Source: RPQJ01 sp044226195 (GTDB taxonomy: Bacteria > Pseudomonadota > Gammaproteobacteria > Steroidobacterales > Steroidobacteraceae). From it: 64,000 nucleotides of DNA. This document shows positions 6,973-14,494 of this stretch, piece after piece (the first letter of the stretch is position 1; the number at the start of each line of letters is the position of its first letter). The stretch is taken from contig JBGAHO010000017.1 in the NCBI GenBank assembly GCA_044226195.1, positions 1-64,000 of the forward strand, written 5' to 3'. The translations under genes were made by a program, and so were the position numbers. Under the pieces are notes generated by a model that was not told where the DNA came from, did not search any database, and saw only the letters and a list, made by a program, of their open reading frames with translations.

Positions 6973-8325
6973 CTACTCGCCGGCGACCGTCATCTCTTCG
7001 ATCAGGATCGAGCCGGTGCGGATGCCGCCGCGCAGGTCGACGTCCGAGCCGACGTCGACGATGCGCCGGTAGAGGTCCTTGAGGTTGCCGGCCACCGTCA
7101 CCTCGTGCACCGGGTAGGCGAGCTGGCCGCCTTCCACCCAGAACCCCGCCGCGCCGCGCGAGTAATCGCCGGTCACGCCGTTGACGCCCTGCCCCATCAG
7201 CTCGGTCACCAGCAGGCCGCGATCGATCTGCTTCAGCATGGCGTCGAAGTCCCGGCCGCGACCGTGCACCAGCAGGTTGTAGTTGCCGCCCGCGTTGCCC
7301 GTGGTGCGCAGGCCGAGCTTGCGCGCCGAATAGGTCGACAGCACGTAGCCGAGCAGCACGCCGTCGCGCACGATCTCGCGATCCTGCGTGGCGACGCCCT
7401 CCTGGTCGAAAGGCGCGCTCGCGAGCGCACGCGGCAGGTGCGGCCGCTCGGAGAGCTGGAACCACTCGGGGAACACCTGCGAGCCGGCGGCGTCGAGCAG
7501 GAACGAGGAGCGGCGATACTGGCTGCCGCCGCGGATCGCGCCGAGGAAATGGCTGACCAGGCCGCGTGCGACGTCGGGGCTGTAGAGCACCGGCACCTTC
7601 ATGGTCGCGAGCTTGCGCGCGCCGAGGCGACGCACCGCGCGCTCGCCGCTCTTGCGGCCGACGGCGACGGCGTCCTCGAGCTCGCGCCAGTCGCGCGTCG
7701 TGCTGTACCAGTAGTCGCGCTCCATCTGCTCGCCTTCCTGGCCGAGCACCGAGCAGCTGATGCTGTGCACGCTGCCGGGATAGGCCCCGAGGAAGCCGAG
7801 CGAGTTGCCGTAGGCCCGCACGCCGCGGTGCGTGCTGATGCCCGCGCCCTCGGAGTTGGTGATGCGCGGATCGACCGCCATCGCCGCAGCCTCGCAAGCG
7901 ATCGCGAGTTCACAGGCGCGCTCCGGCGTCACGTCCCACGGATGGCACAGGTCGAGGTCCGGGAACGTCTTCGCGAGCGTGTCCGGGTCGGGCAGGCCCG
8001 CGCACGGATCCTCGGCCGTGAAGCGCGCGATGCTGCAGGCCTTGGCCACCGTCTCGCGCAGGCCGTCGGGACTGAGGTCGGCGGTGCTCGCCGTGCCCTT
8101 GCGCGTGCCGAAGTAGACGGTCACGCCCATGCCGCGATCGCGCTGGTATTCGACGGTCTCCACTTCGCCGAGCCGCGCCGAGACGCTGAGGCCCGTGTCC
8201 ATGCTGATGGCGGCCTCGGCCTGCGAGGCCCCGAGGGTCTTCGCCTCGGCCAGTGCGAGCTCGACCAGGGCGAGCAGGTCGGCGCCGTCGGAGATGAGAG
8301 CGGGCGGATGGTCGGTCGGGGCCAT
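6973..8325 (-). CDS. pmbA: TldD/PmbA-family protein PmbA (TldE)
   Basis: Partner subunit of the TldD-TldE metalloprotease, which trims modified peptides such as microcin B17 precursors and acts on CcdA in E. coli. 450 residues, the same as E. coli PmbA. It shows the family signatures MGVTVYFGTRKGTAST, ARKLATMKVPVLYSP, FDQEGVATQD, TTGNAGGNYNLLV and GVNGVTGDYSRGAAGFWVEGG. As expected for the E subunit it lacks the HExxxH motif found in TldD. Start ATG at 8325. It converges on yihY and is divergent from darP, about 3.9 kb from tldD, so the two subunits are on nearby but separate transcripts. Confidence 0.96.
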   Translation of the reverse strand: MAPTDHPPALISDGADLLALVELALAEAKTLGASQAEAAISMDTGLSVSARLGEVETVEYQRDRGMGVTVYFGTRKGTASTADLSPDGLRETVAKACSIARFTAEDPCAGLPDPDTLAKTFPDLDLCHPWDVTPERACELAIACEAAAMAVDPRITNSEGAGISTHRGVRAYGNSLGFLGAYPGSVHSISCSVLGQEGEQMERDYWYSTTRDWRELEDAVAVGRKSGERAVRRLGARKLATMKVPVLYSPDVARGLVSHFLGAIRGGSQYRRSSFLLDAAGSQVFPEWFQLSERPHLPRALASAPFDQEGVATQDREIVRDGVLLGYVLSTYSARKLGLRTTGNAGGNYNLLVHGRGRDFDAMLKQIDRGLLVTELMGQGVNGVTGDYSRGAAGFWVEGGQLAYPVHEVTVAGNLKDLYRRIVDVGSDVDLRGGIRTGSILIEEMTVAGE

Positions 8326-8413
8326 GGTGCGGCGGGGTGTGGCGGAAAGCGGCGATTCTAGCAGCGCCGGCGGCCCCGGCCGTGCCCGTGCTAGCATCGA
8401 AACGGAGGAAAAA

Positions 8414-8932
8414 ATGACGGATCCGCAGGATTTCGAGGCCGGGGACGAGGGCCCCAGCAAGAGCGAGCTGAAGCGCCAGGACCGCGAGCTGCGCGACCTC
8501 GGCGTGGCCCTGGTCGAGCTGCCCGCCAGCGAGCTCGAGGCGCTCGACCTGCCCGAGAAGCTGCGCGACGCCGTCGAGGCCTGCCGCCGCATCACCAGCC
8601 ACGGCGCCCGCCTGCGGCAGGAGATGTTCATCGCCAAGGTGATGCGCAAGCTCGACGTCGAGGGCATCCGCCGCGCCGTCGCCCAGCGCAGCGAACGTGA
8701 CCGCCAGCGCGTGCGCAACGAGCACGCCCTCGAACGCTGGCGCGAGCGCCTGCTGGCCGACGAGGCCGGCGCGTGGACCGAGCTCGGCACGCTCGTGCCG
8801 GCGGACGAACTGCAGCAGTTGCGCTCGCTGGCCCGGCAGGCGCGTGCCGAGCAGGCCGCATCCCGCCCCCCGGCCGCCGCCCGGCAGCTGTTCCGGCGCC
8901 TGCGGACCGCGCTGGAAACGCCAGAAAACTAA
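8414..8932 (+). CDS. darP: DarP/YjgA family, dual-action ribosomal maturation protein
   Basis: DUF615 protein that associates with late 50S assembly intermediates and promotes maturation of the 23S peptidyl-transferase centre. 172 residues, highly charged and mostly helical. Family features: SKSELKRQ at 15-22, LPEKLRDAVEACRRI, SHGARLRQEMFIAKVMRKLD and a basic HALERWRERLL helix. Start is the ATG at 8414 behind GGAGG. It is divergent from pmbA, as in many gammaproteobacteria, where yjgA and pmbA are neighbours. purE follows after 31 bases. Confidence 0.95.
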   Translation: MTDPQDFEAGDEGPSKSELKRQDRELRDLGVALVELPASELEALDLPEKLRDAVEACRRITSHGARLRQEMFIAKVMRKLDVEGIRRAVAQRSERDRQRVRNEHALERWRERLLADEAGAWTELGTLVPADELQQLRSLARQARAEQAASRPPAAARQLFRRLRTALETPEN

Positions 8933-8951
8933 GCTTTTCGGGCCGATTGTG

Positions 8952-8957
8952 TACAAT
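8952..8957 (+). promoter_or_regulatory. -10 hexamer just upstream of purE
   Basis: TACAAT lies six bases before the GTG start of purE at 8964, so a transcript from it would begin at or next to the start codon. The -35 region is not recognisable. Comparable spacing is seen at coq7 and pip. Confidence 0.4.
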
Positions 8958-8963
8958 GCCGCG

Positions 8964-9464
8964 GTGAAACCGCTGGTTGGCATCATCATGGGGTCCACCT
9001 CCGACTGGGAGACCCTGAAGCCCGCCGCCGAGATGCTGCAGAGCCTCGGCGTCCCGCACGAGGTGCGCGTCGTCTCCGCGCACCGCACGCCCGACCTCCT
9101 GTTCGAATACGCCTCGACCGCCCGTGAGCGCGGCCTGCAGGTCATCATCGCGGGCGCCGGCGGCGCTGCGCACCTGCCGGGCATGACGGCCGCCAAGACC
9201 TCGCTGCCGGTGATCGGCGTGCCGGTGCAGTCGAAGGCCCTGAACGGCCTCGACTCGCTGCTCTCGATCGTGCAGATGCCGGCGGGCATCCCGGTCGCCA
9301 CCGTGGCCATCGGCGTCGCGGGCGCCACCAACGCCGCCCTGCTCGCCGCCTCGATCCTGAGCAACCACGACCCGAAGCTGCGCGCCGCGCTCGACGCGTT
9401 CCGCCAGGCACAGACGGACAAGGTCCTCGCGCAGCCCGACCCGCGCACGCCCGCCCAGTCATGA
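8964..9464 (+). CDS. purE: N5-carboxyaminoimidazole ribonucleotide mutase
   Basis: Class I PurE: moves the carboxyl group of N5-CAIR to give CAIR in purine synthesis, working directly after PurK. 166 residues, normal length. Motifs are complete: MGSTSDWETLKPA near the N-terminus, VRVVSAHRTPDLLFEYA with the catalytic His, IAGAGGAAHLPGM and VGVPVQSKALNGLDSLLSIVQMP-type segments. Start is GTG at 8964, since the frame opens well upstream inside darP and only this start matches family N-termini (KPLVGIIMGS). There is no clear Shine-Dalgarno site. The stop overlaps the purK start as ATGA. Confidence 0.96.
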   Translation: MKPLVGIIMGSTSDWETLKPAAEMLQSLGVPHEVRVVSAHRTPDLLFEYASTARERGLQVIIAGAGGAAHLPGMTAAKTSLPVIGVPVQSKALNGLDSLLSIVQMPAGIPVATVAIGVAGATNAALLAASILSNHDPKLRAALDAFRQAQTDKVLAQPDPRTPAQS

Positions 9465-10546
9465 AGATCGGCATCATCGGTGCCGGCCAGCTCGGACGCA
9501 TGCTGGCCCTCGCGGGCTATCCGCTCGCGCAGCAGTTCCTGTTCCTCGACAGCAGCGCGGATTCGCCGGGCGGCCAGGTCGCGCCGATCCTCACCGGCGC
9601 GTTCGACGACCCCACCAGCCTGCAGCGCCTCGCGGCCGAGTCCGACCTCGTCACCTACGAGTTCGAGAACGTGCCGGTGAGCGCGCTGCACGCGGTGTCG
9701 AAGACGCGGCCGTGCCTGCCGCCGGTCGAGGCGCTGCGCGTCTCGCAGGACCGGCTGTACGAGAAGGAACTGTTCACGAAGCTCGGTATCCCGACGCCGC
9801 CCTTCCGTGCGATCGACTCGCTCGAGGGCCTGCGTGCCGCGGTCGCGGAGATCGGCCTGCCCTCGGTGCTCAAGACGCGTCGCCTCGGCTACGACGGCAA
9901 GGGCCAGGCCGTGCTGCGCAAGCCGGCGGACGTCGAGTCGGCGTGGCAGGCGATCGGCGGCGTGCCGCTGATCCTCGAAGGCTTCGTGCCGTTCGAGCGC
10001 GAGGTCTCGATCATCGGCGCGCGCAGCACGCGCGGCGAGGTGCGCTGCTACCCGGTCGTCGACAACACGCACCGCGCAGGCATCCTGCGCGTCACGCTCG
10101 CCCCGCACCGCAGCCGCGCGCTGCAGCAGGCCGCCGAGCGCCACCTGCGCAAGCTGCTGCGGCACTTCGACTACGCCGGCATCCTCACCATCGAGTTCTT
10201 CGTGCATCGCGGCCGGCTGGTCGCCAACGAGATGGCACCGCGCGTGCACAACTCGGGGCACTGGACCATCGAGGGCGCGGCCACCTCGCAGTTCGAGAAC
10301 CACCTGCGCGCCATCCTCGGCCTGCCGCTCGGCGACACGCGGCCGATGGGCCACGTGGCCATGGTCAATTTCATCGGCGCGATGCCCGACCGGGCCAAGG
10401 TGCTGGCCCTGCCGGGCGTGCACTACCACGACTACGGCAAGGCCTCCCGGCCGGGCCGCAAGGTCGGGCACTGCACCATCGTCGCGGCCACGGCCGCCGA
10501 GCGGGACCGGCGCGTCCGGCAGGTCCAGCGGCTGCTGCCGAAGTAG
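9461..10546 (+). CDS. purK: N5-carboxyaminoimidazole ribonucleotide synthase
   Basis: ATP-grasp enzyme that carboxylates AIR with bicarbonate and ATP; its product goes to PurE. 361 residues. The N-terminal GIIGAGQLGRMLALAG dinucleotide-like loop, the VTYEFENVP segment, PSVLKTRRLGYDGKGQ for ATP binding and EMAPRVHNSGHWT in the C-terminal active site are all present. The ATG at 9461 overlaps the purE TGA by four bases, so translation is probably coupled and the two subunits are made together. Confidence 0.97.
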   Translation: MKIGIIGAGQLGRMLALAGYPLAQQFLFLDSSADSPGGQVAPILTGAFDDPTSLQRLAAESDLVTYEFENVPVSALHAVSKTRPCLPPVEALRVSQDRLYEKELFTKLGIPTPPFRAIDSLEGLRAAVAEIGLPSVLKTRRLGYDGKGQAVLRKPADVESAWQAIGGVPLILEGFVPFEREVSIIGARSTRGEVRCYPVVDNTHRAGILRVTLAPHRSRALQQAAERHLRKLLRHFDYAGILTIEFFVHRGRLVANEMAPRVHNSGHWTIEGAATSQFENHLRAILGLPLGDTRPMGHVAMVNFIGAMPDRAKVLALPGVHYHDYGKASRPGRKVGHCTIVAATAAERDRRVRQVQRLLPK

Positions 10547-10650
10547 TCGTCCGGGTTCACCGTCCGCCCCGATCCCGGGGAAACTGTGACCGACCCCTTT
10601 TACCGGGACCCGGGCCGCTCACGTATAGTTGGCGTCCGGAGCACCCATTG

Positions 10651-11925
10651 ATGTACCTGGACCACTTCGGCCTCAAGGAACTGCCCTTCCGGCTCAGCCC
10701 GGACCCGGCCTTCCTGTACCTGAGCCAGATCCACTCCCGCGCCAAGGCGTACATGGAGTCGACCATCTGGTTCACGGACGGCTTCGTCGTGATCACCGGC
10801 GAGATCGGCTCGGGCAAGACCACCCTGATCGAGACCTTCCTCAAGGAGATCGAGCAGGACGTGGTGGTCGCGCAGATCAACCAGACGCAGGTCTCCCCCA
10901 CCGAGTTCCTGCAGACCGTCCTCGCGCAGTTCGGCTTCAGCCCGTTCCGCATGCGCAAGGCCGAACTGCTCGCCACGCTCAACAACTTCCTGATCGAGCA
11001 GTACTCGAACGGCCGCAAGGTGCTGCTGATCGTCGACGAGGCGCAAAACCTCACGCCCAAGGTGCTCGAGGAAGTGCGCCTGCTGTCGGGCGTCGAGACG
11101 ACCAAGGAAAAGGTCCTGCGCATCATCCTCGCGGGCCAGCCCGAACTGAACGCCAAGCTCGACGCGCCGGAGCTCGCGCAGCTGAAGCAGCGCGTGCGCC
11201 TGCGCTTCCACCTCACGCCGCTCAGCGAAGAGGACATGGCACAGTACATCCGGCACCGACTCCAGGTGGCGGGCGCGGGCGAGCGCGAGATCTTCGAGCC
11301 CGACACCTTCGCCGAGATCTTCCGCTACACCGGCGGCACGCCGCGCCTGATCAACACGCTGTGCGACACCGCGATGCTCGCGGCCTTCGCGCAGGACGGC
11401 CCGACGGTCACGCTGCACGACCTGCGCTCGGCCGTCGGCGAGCTGCAGTGGGTCGAGTTCGCGGCCCGCACGCAGACCATCACGCAGCGCACCCTCGACG
11501 ACACCGCGCCGCACGCGCAGTTGCCGGTCGGCCGCCTCGTGCTGACCAGCCGCGGCGAGAAGCTCACCGAGATCCTGCTCACGCAGGGCCGCTTCTTCAT
11601 CGGCCGCACCACGGACAACGACCTGCAGGTCGACAGCAAGTTCGTCAGCCGCCACCACGCGCAGGTCGTGGTCGGCATCGACGCCTGCGTGATCGAGGAC
11701 CTCAACAGCACCAACGGCATGTACCTGCTCGGCAAGCGCGTGCGTCGCCACCGCCTCACGGACGGCGACGTGCTGCACCTCGGCATGCACGAGATCACCT
11801 TCAGGAAGGTCAAGGCACCGTCCTTCGAGGACGACCGCACGGTGCACACCGCGGTGCTGACGGAGGAAGACCTCGAGGAACTCGAGGCCGAAGCCGAGAC
11901 CGAGGAAGAGAACGAGGAAAGCTGA
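10651..11925 (+). CDS. ExeA/GspA-type AAA+ ATPase fused to an FHA domain
   Basis: 424 residues. The AAA+ part (about 1-270) starts with MYLDHFGLKELPFRLSPDP, has Walker A GEIGSGKT at 50-57, Walker B LLIVDE at 125-130 and the GGTPRLIN sensor-2 segment at 228-235. This is the ExeA/GspA type, known from type II secretion and exopolysaccharide loci. Residues about 294-385 form an FHA phosphothreonine-binding domain with GR at 318-319, SRHH at 333-336 and LNSTNG at 351-356. A Glu-rich tail (405-423) ends it. ExeA's usual C-terminal peptidoglycan-binding domain is absent. No secretion gene or Ser/Thr kinase is nearby. A TATAGT -10 lies at 10624-10629. It converges on the gene at 11930. The cellular role is unknown. 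Confidence 0.85.
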   Translation: MYLDHFGLKELPFRLSPDPAFLYLSQIHSRAKAYMESTIWFTDGFVVITGEIGSGKTTLIETFLKEIEQDVVVAQINQTQVSPTEFLQTVLAQFGFSPFRMRKAELLATLNNFLIEQYSNGRKVLLIVDEAQNLTPKVLEEVRLLSGVETTKEKVLRIILAGQPELNAKLDAPELAQLKQRVRLRFHLTPLSEEDMAQYIRHRLQVAGAGEREIFEPDTFAEIFRYTGGTPRLINTLCDTAMLAAFAQDGPTVTLHDLRSAVGELQWVEFAARTQTITQRTLDDTAPHAQLPVGRLVLTSRGEKLTEILLTQGRFFIGRTTDNDLQVDSKFVSRHHAQVVVGIDACVIEDLNSTNGMYLLGKRVRRHRLTDGDVLHLGMHEITFRKVKAPSFEDDRTVHTAVLTEEDLEELEAEAETEEENEES

Positions 11926-11929
11926 GCCG

Positions 11930-12157
11930 CTACTCGTCGAGCGAGTGCGGGTCGTATTCCGAGTGCGTGGTGCGGTAGTCGCGCCGCTTCATCCACAGCA
12001 CCAGCCCGAGCACGATGAACCCCCCGCCCACGGCAAACAGCGCGCCGTGCGGGCCCCACTCGACGCGGAACGCGACGATCACCAGCAGCGCGCCGAGCAC
12101 CACGAACCCGTAGGGCATGGCTTCGTAGATCGGACGGGGGATCCAGGGCTTCGCCAT
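11930..12157 (-). CDS. Small two-span membrane protein downstream of tldD
   Basis: 75 residues, no family recognised. Two hydrophobic helices are visible, about 15-31 (YGFVVLGALLVIVAFRV) and 38-55 (ALFAVGGGFIVLGLVLW), followed by a charged tail with MKRRDYRTTHSEYDPHS. The positive WMKRRDYR segment suggests both termini in the cytoplasm. The start ATG at 12157 lies 14 bases after the tldD stop, so it is likely the last gene of that transcript. Codon use is like its neighbours. It could help anchor a partner, but nothing shows which. Confidence 0.7.
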   Translation of the reverse strand: MAKPWIPRPIYEAMPYGFVVLGALLVIVAFRVEWGPHGALFAVGGGFIVLGLVLWMKRRDYRTTHSEYDPHSLDE

Positions 12158-12171
12158 CGCGGACGCCGGCC

Positions 12172-13671
12172 TCAGCCGGTGCCTCCGACCGTGATGCCGT
12201 CGACCCGCAGCGTGGGCTGGCCGACGCCGACCGGCACGTCCTGGCCTTCCTTGCCGCAGGTGCCGACGCCGTCGTCCAGCCGCAGGTCGTTGCCGACCAT
12301 CGTGATGCGCGTCATCACGTCCGGCCCGTTGCCGATCAGCGTGGCGCCCTTCACCGGCGCGCCGAGCTTGCCGTTCTCGATCAGGTAGGCCTCGCTCGCC
12401 GAGAACACGAACTTGCCGGAGGTGATGTCCACCTGGCCGCCGCCGAAGTTGCGGCAATAGAGGCCCTTCCCGACCGAGGCGATGATCTCCTCGGGCGCGT
12501 GCTCGCCGGGCAGCATGTACGTGTTGGTCATGCGCGGCAGCGTGAGGTGCGCGAACGATTCGCGCCGCCCGTTGCCGGTGGGCGCGACGCCCATCAGCCG
12601 CGCATTGAGCTTGTCCTGCAGGTAGCCGCGCAGCACGCCGTTCTCGATGAGCGTGGTGCACTGCGTCGGGGTGCCCTCGTCGTCGACGTTGAGCGAGCCG
12701 CGACGCGAGGTGAGCGTGCCGTCGTCGACCACGGTGACGCCCGCCGACGCCACGGCCTGGCCGATGCGACCGCTGAACGCCGACGTGCCCTTGCGGTTGA
12801 AGTCGCCCTCGAGCCCGTGGCCGACGGCCTCGTGCAGCAGCACGCCGGGCCAGCCGGCGCCGAGCACGACGTTCATGGTGCCCGCCGGGGCCGGCACGGC
12901 CTCCAGATTGACCTGCGCGGTGCGCACGGCCTCGCGCACCAGCTGGCGCCAGCGGTCGGAGGCGAGAAACTCGGTGTACGCGAAGCGGCCGCCGCCACCG
13001 GCGTACCCCTGCTCGCGGCGACCGTTCTGCTCGATGATCACGCTGACGTTGAGCCGCACCAGCGGGCGCACGTCGGCGGCGAGCGTGCCGTCGCTCGCCA
13101 TCACCAGCACGGTGTCGTGCGAGGCGGCGAGGCTGGCCATCACCTGGGTGATGCGCGAATCGAGGGCACGCGCCTCGCGGTCGATGGCCTCGAGCAGCCT
13201 GACCTTGGCCGGATCGTCGAGCGTCTCGACGGGATCGATCGGCAGGTAGAGCCCGCGGCCGCCCGTGGCGTGCCACGCCTGCAGGCCGCCCGCCTGGCCC
13301 GCGCGCGAGATGGCGCGCGCTGCGTGCGCAGCCTCGAGCAGCGCGGGCAGCACGATCTCGTCGGAGTACGCGAAGCCGGTCTTCTCGCCCGCCAGCGCGC
13401 GCACGCCGACGCCCTGGTCGATGCTGTGGGCGCCGTCCTTGACGATGCCGTCCTCGAGCGACCACGACTCCTCGCGCACCGCCTGGAAGTAGACGTCGGC
13501 GTAGTCGACCGCGTGGCCCATGACGTCGCCGAGCACGCTCGCCACGCGATCCTCGTCGAGACCTGCGGGCGCGAACAGCGCGGCGCGCGCGAGATCGAGC
13601 GGGTCGCCGAGGCCGGGCGGCCGCTGCAGCGCGGGCGGGGCGACCCGGGCGGGCGGGATGTCGGGCTTCAT
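12172..13671 (-). CDS. tldD: Metalloprotease TldD
   Basis: Catalytic subunit of the TldD-PmbA protease. The zinc motif HEAVGH (HExxxH) is at 280-285, and the third-ligand Cys sits in GTCGKEGQD near 473. Other family segments: SFAHLTLPRMTNTYM, GLYCRNFGGGQVDITSGKF and YLIENGK. 499 residues, about 18 more than E. coli because of a Pro/Ala-rich N-terminal stretch before GDPLDLA; the ATG at 13671 is the only sensible start within frame. It lies four bases after the nitrilase-like gene, continuing the rng-yhdP-nit-tldD order typical of gammaproteobacteria. PmbA is encoded at 6973-8325. Confidence 0.97.
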   Translation of the reverse strand: MKPDIPPARVAPPALQRPPGLGDPLDLARAALFAPAGLDEDRVASVLGDVMGHAVDYADVYFQAVREESWSLEDGIVKDGAHSIDQGVGVRALAGEKTGFAYSDEIVLPALLEAAHAARAISRAGQAGGLQAWHATGGRGLYLPIDPVETLDDPAKVRLLEAIDREARALDSRITQVMASLAASHDTVLVMASDGTLAADVRPLVRLNVSVIIEQNGRREQGYAGGGGRFAYTEFLASDRWRQLVREAVRTAQVNLEAVPAPAGTMNVVLGAGWPGVLLHEAVGHGLEGDFNRKGTSAFSGRIGQAVASAGVTVVDDGTLTSRRGSLNVDDEGTPTQCTTLIENGVLRGYLQDKLNARLMGVAPTGNGRRESFAHLTLPRMTNTYMLPGEHAPEEIIASVGKGLYCRNFGGGQVDITSGKFVFSASEAYLIENGKLGAPVKGATLIGNGPDVMTRITMVGNDLRLDDGVGTCGKEGQDVPVGVGQPTLRVDGITVGGTG

Positions 13672-13675
13672 GCGC

Positions 13676-14494
13676 TCAATCCAGCAGTCGTCGGTGGGTG
13701 ATGGCGGGGAAATTGTGCCTGACCTCCCAGCTGCGGACGAGATCGATTTCCGCCGAAATGACGCCAGTTCCGCGCGGCAGGCGCGTGAGCACCTTGCCCC
13801 AGCAGTCGGTGATCAGCGAATCGCCGTAGGTCTCGCGGCCGTTCTCGTGGAAGCCGGACTGCGCCGGCGCCACGATCGGCGCGAGGTTCTCGATGGCGCG
13901 GGCCCGCAGCAGCACTTCCCAGTGCGCGCGGCCGGTGGGCGCGGTGAACGCGGACGGCAGCACGAACCACTCGGCGCCGAGGCTCAGCAGGCGGCGGAAC
14001 AGCTCGGGGAAGCGCAGGTCGTAGCAGACCGCGAGGCCGAGGCGGCCGACCGGCGTCGCGACGCACACGGGCGTGGTGCCCGGGCGCACCGAGGCGGACT
14101 CGCGATAGCGCTCGGACTTGCCCGGGATGTCGACGTCGAACAGGTGGATCTTGTCGTAGCGCGCGACGGGCTGGCCCTGGTCGTCGTAGAGCAGGCACGC
14201 GGCCGCGACGCGGTCGGCGTCGCCGTCGATGCGCATCGGGACCGTGCCGCCGACGATCCACAGTCCGTGCTGGCGCGCGGCCTTCGACAGGAAGTCCTGG
14301 ATCGGTCCCTCGCCCGGCCGCTCGGCGATGGCGAGCTTGTCCGACTCCTGGTGGCCCATGAAGGCGAAGTTCTCCGGCAGCGCCGCGAGCACGGCACCCT
14401 GGGCCCGCGCGCCGCGCAGCATCTGCCCGGCCGCCTCGAGGTTGCGGTTCACGTCCGCGACGGACGTCATCTGGATGGCGGCGACCTTGCTCAA
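13676..14494 (-). CDS. Carbon-nitrogen hydrolase (Nit-type omega-amidase family)
   Basis: 272-residue nitrilase-superfamily enzyme with the full catalytic triad: Glu in LPENFAFMG (about 41), Lys in YDKIHLFDVDIPG (about 114) and Cys in AVCYDLRFPELF (about 156), plus a second conserved Glu in AHWEVLLRARAIEN. This resembles the Nit1/YbeM group, some of which hydrolyse deaminated glutathione. In many gammaproteobacteria such a gene sits between yhdP and tldD, as here. The start ATG at 14494 overlaps the yhdP stop (ATGA). The exact substrate cannot be read from the sequence. Confidence 0.9.
   Translation of the reverse strand: MSKVAAIQMTSVADVNRNLEAAGQMLRGARAQGAVLAALPENFAFMGHQESDKLAIAERPGEGPIQDFLSKAARQHGLWIVGGTVPMRIDGDADRVAAACLLYDDQGQPVARYDKIHLFDVDIPGKSERYRESASVRPGTTPVCVATPVGRLGLAVCYDLRFPELFRRLLSLGAEWFVLPSAFTAPTGRAHWEVLLRARAIENLAPIVAPAQSGFHENGRETYGDSLITDCWGKVLTRLPRGTGVISAEIDLVRSWEVRHNFPAITHRRLLD

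Noticed and set aside
6960..6990. CGCCGG inverted repeat at the yihY-pmbA junction as a terminator
   Set aside because: Short stem overlapping the pmbA stop with no T run on either strand.
7105..8361. Plus-strand open frame opposite pmbA, and similar long antisense frames opposite leuS, uvrA, fusA and the ribosomal genes
   Set aside because: All are low-complexity Arg/Ala/Val/His translations opposite well-supported genes.
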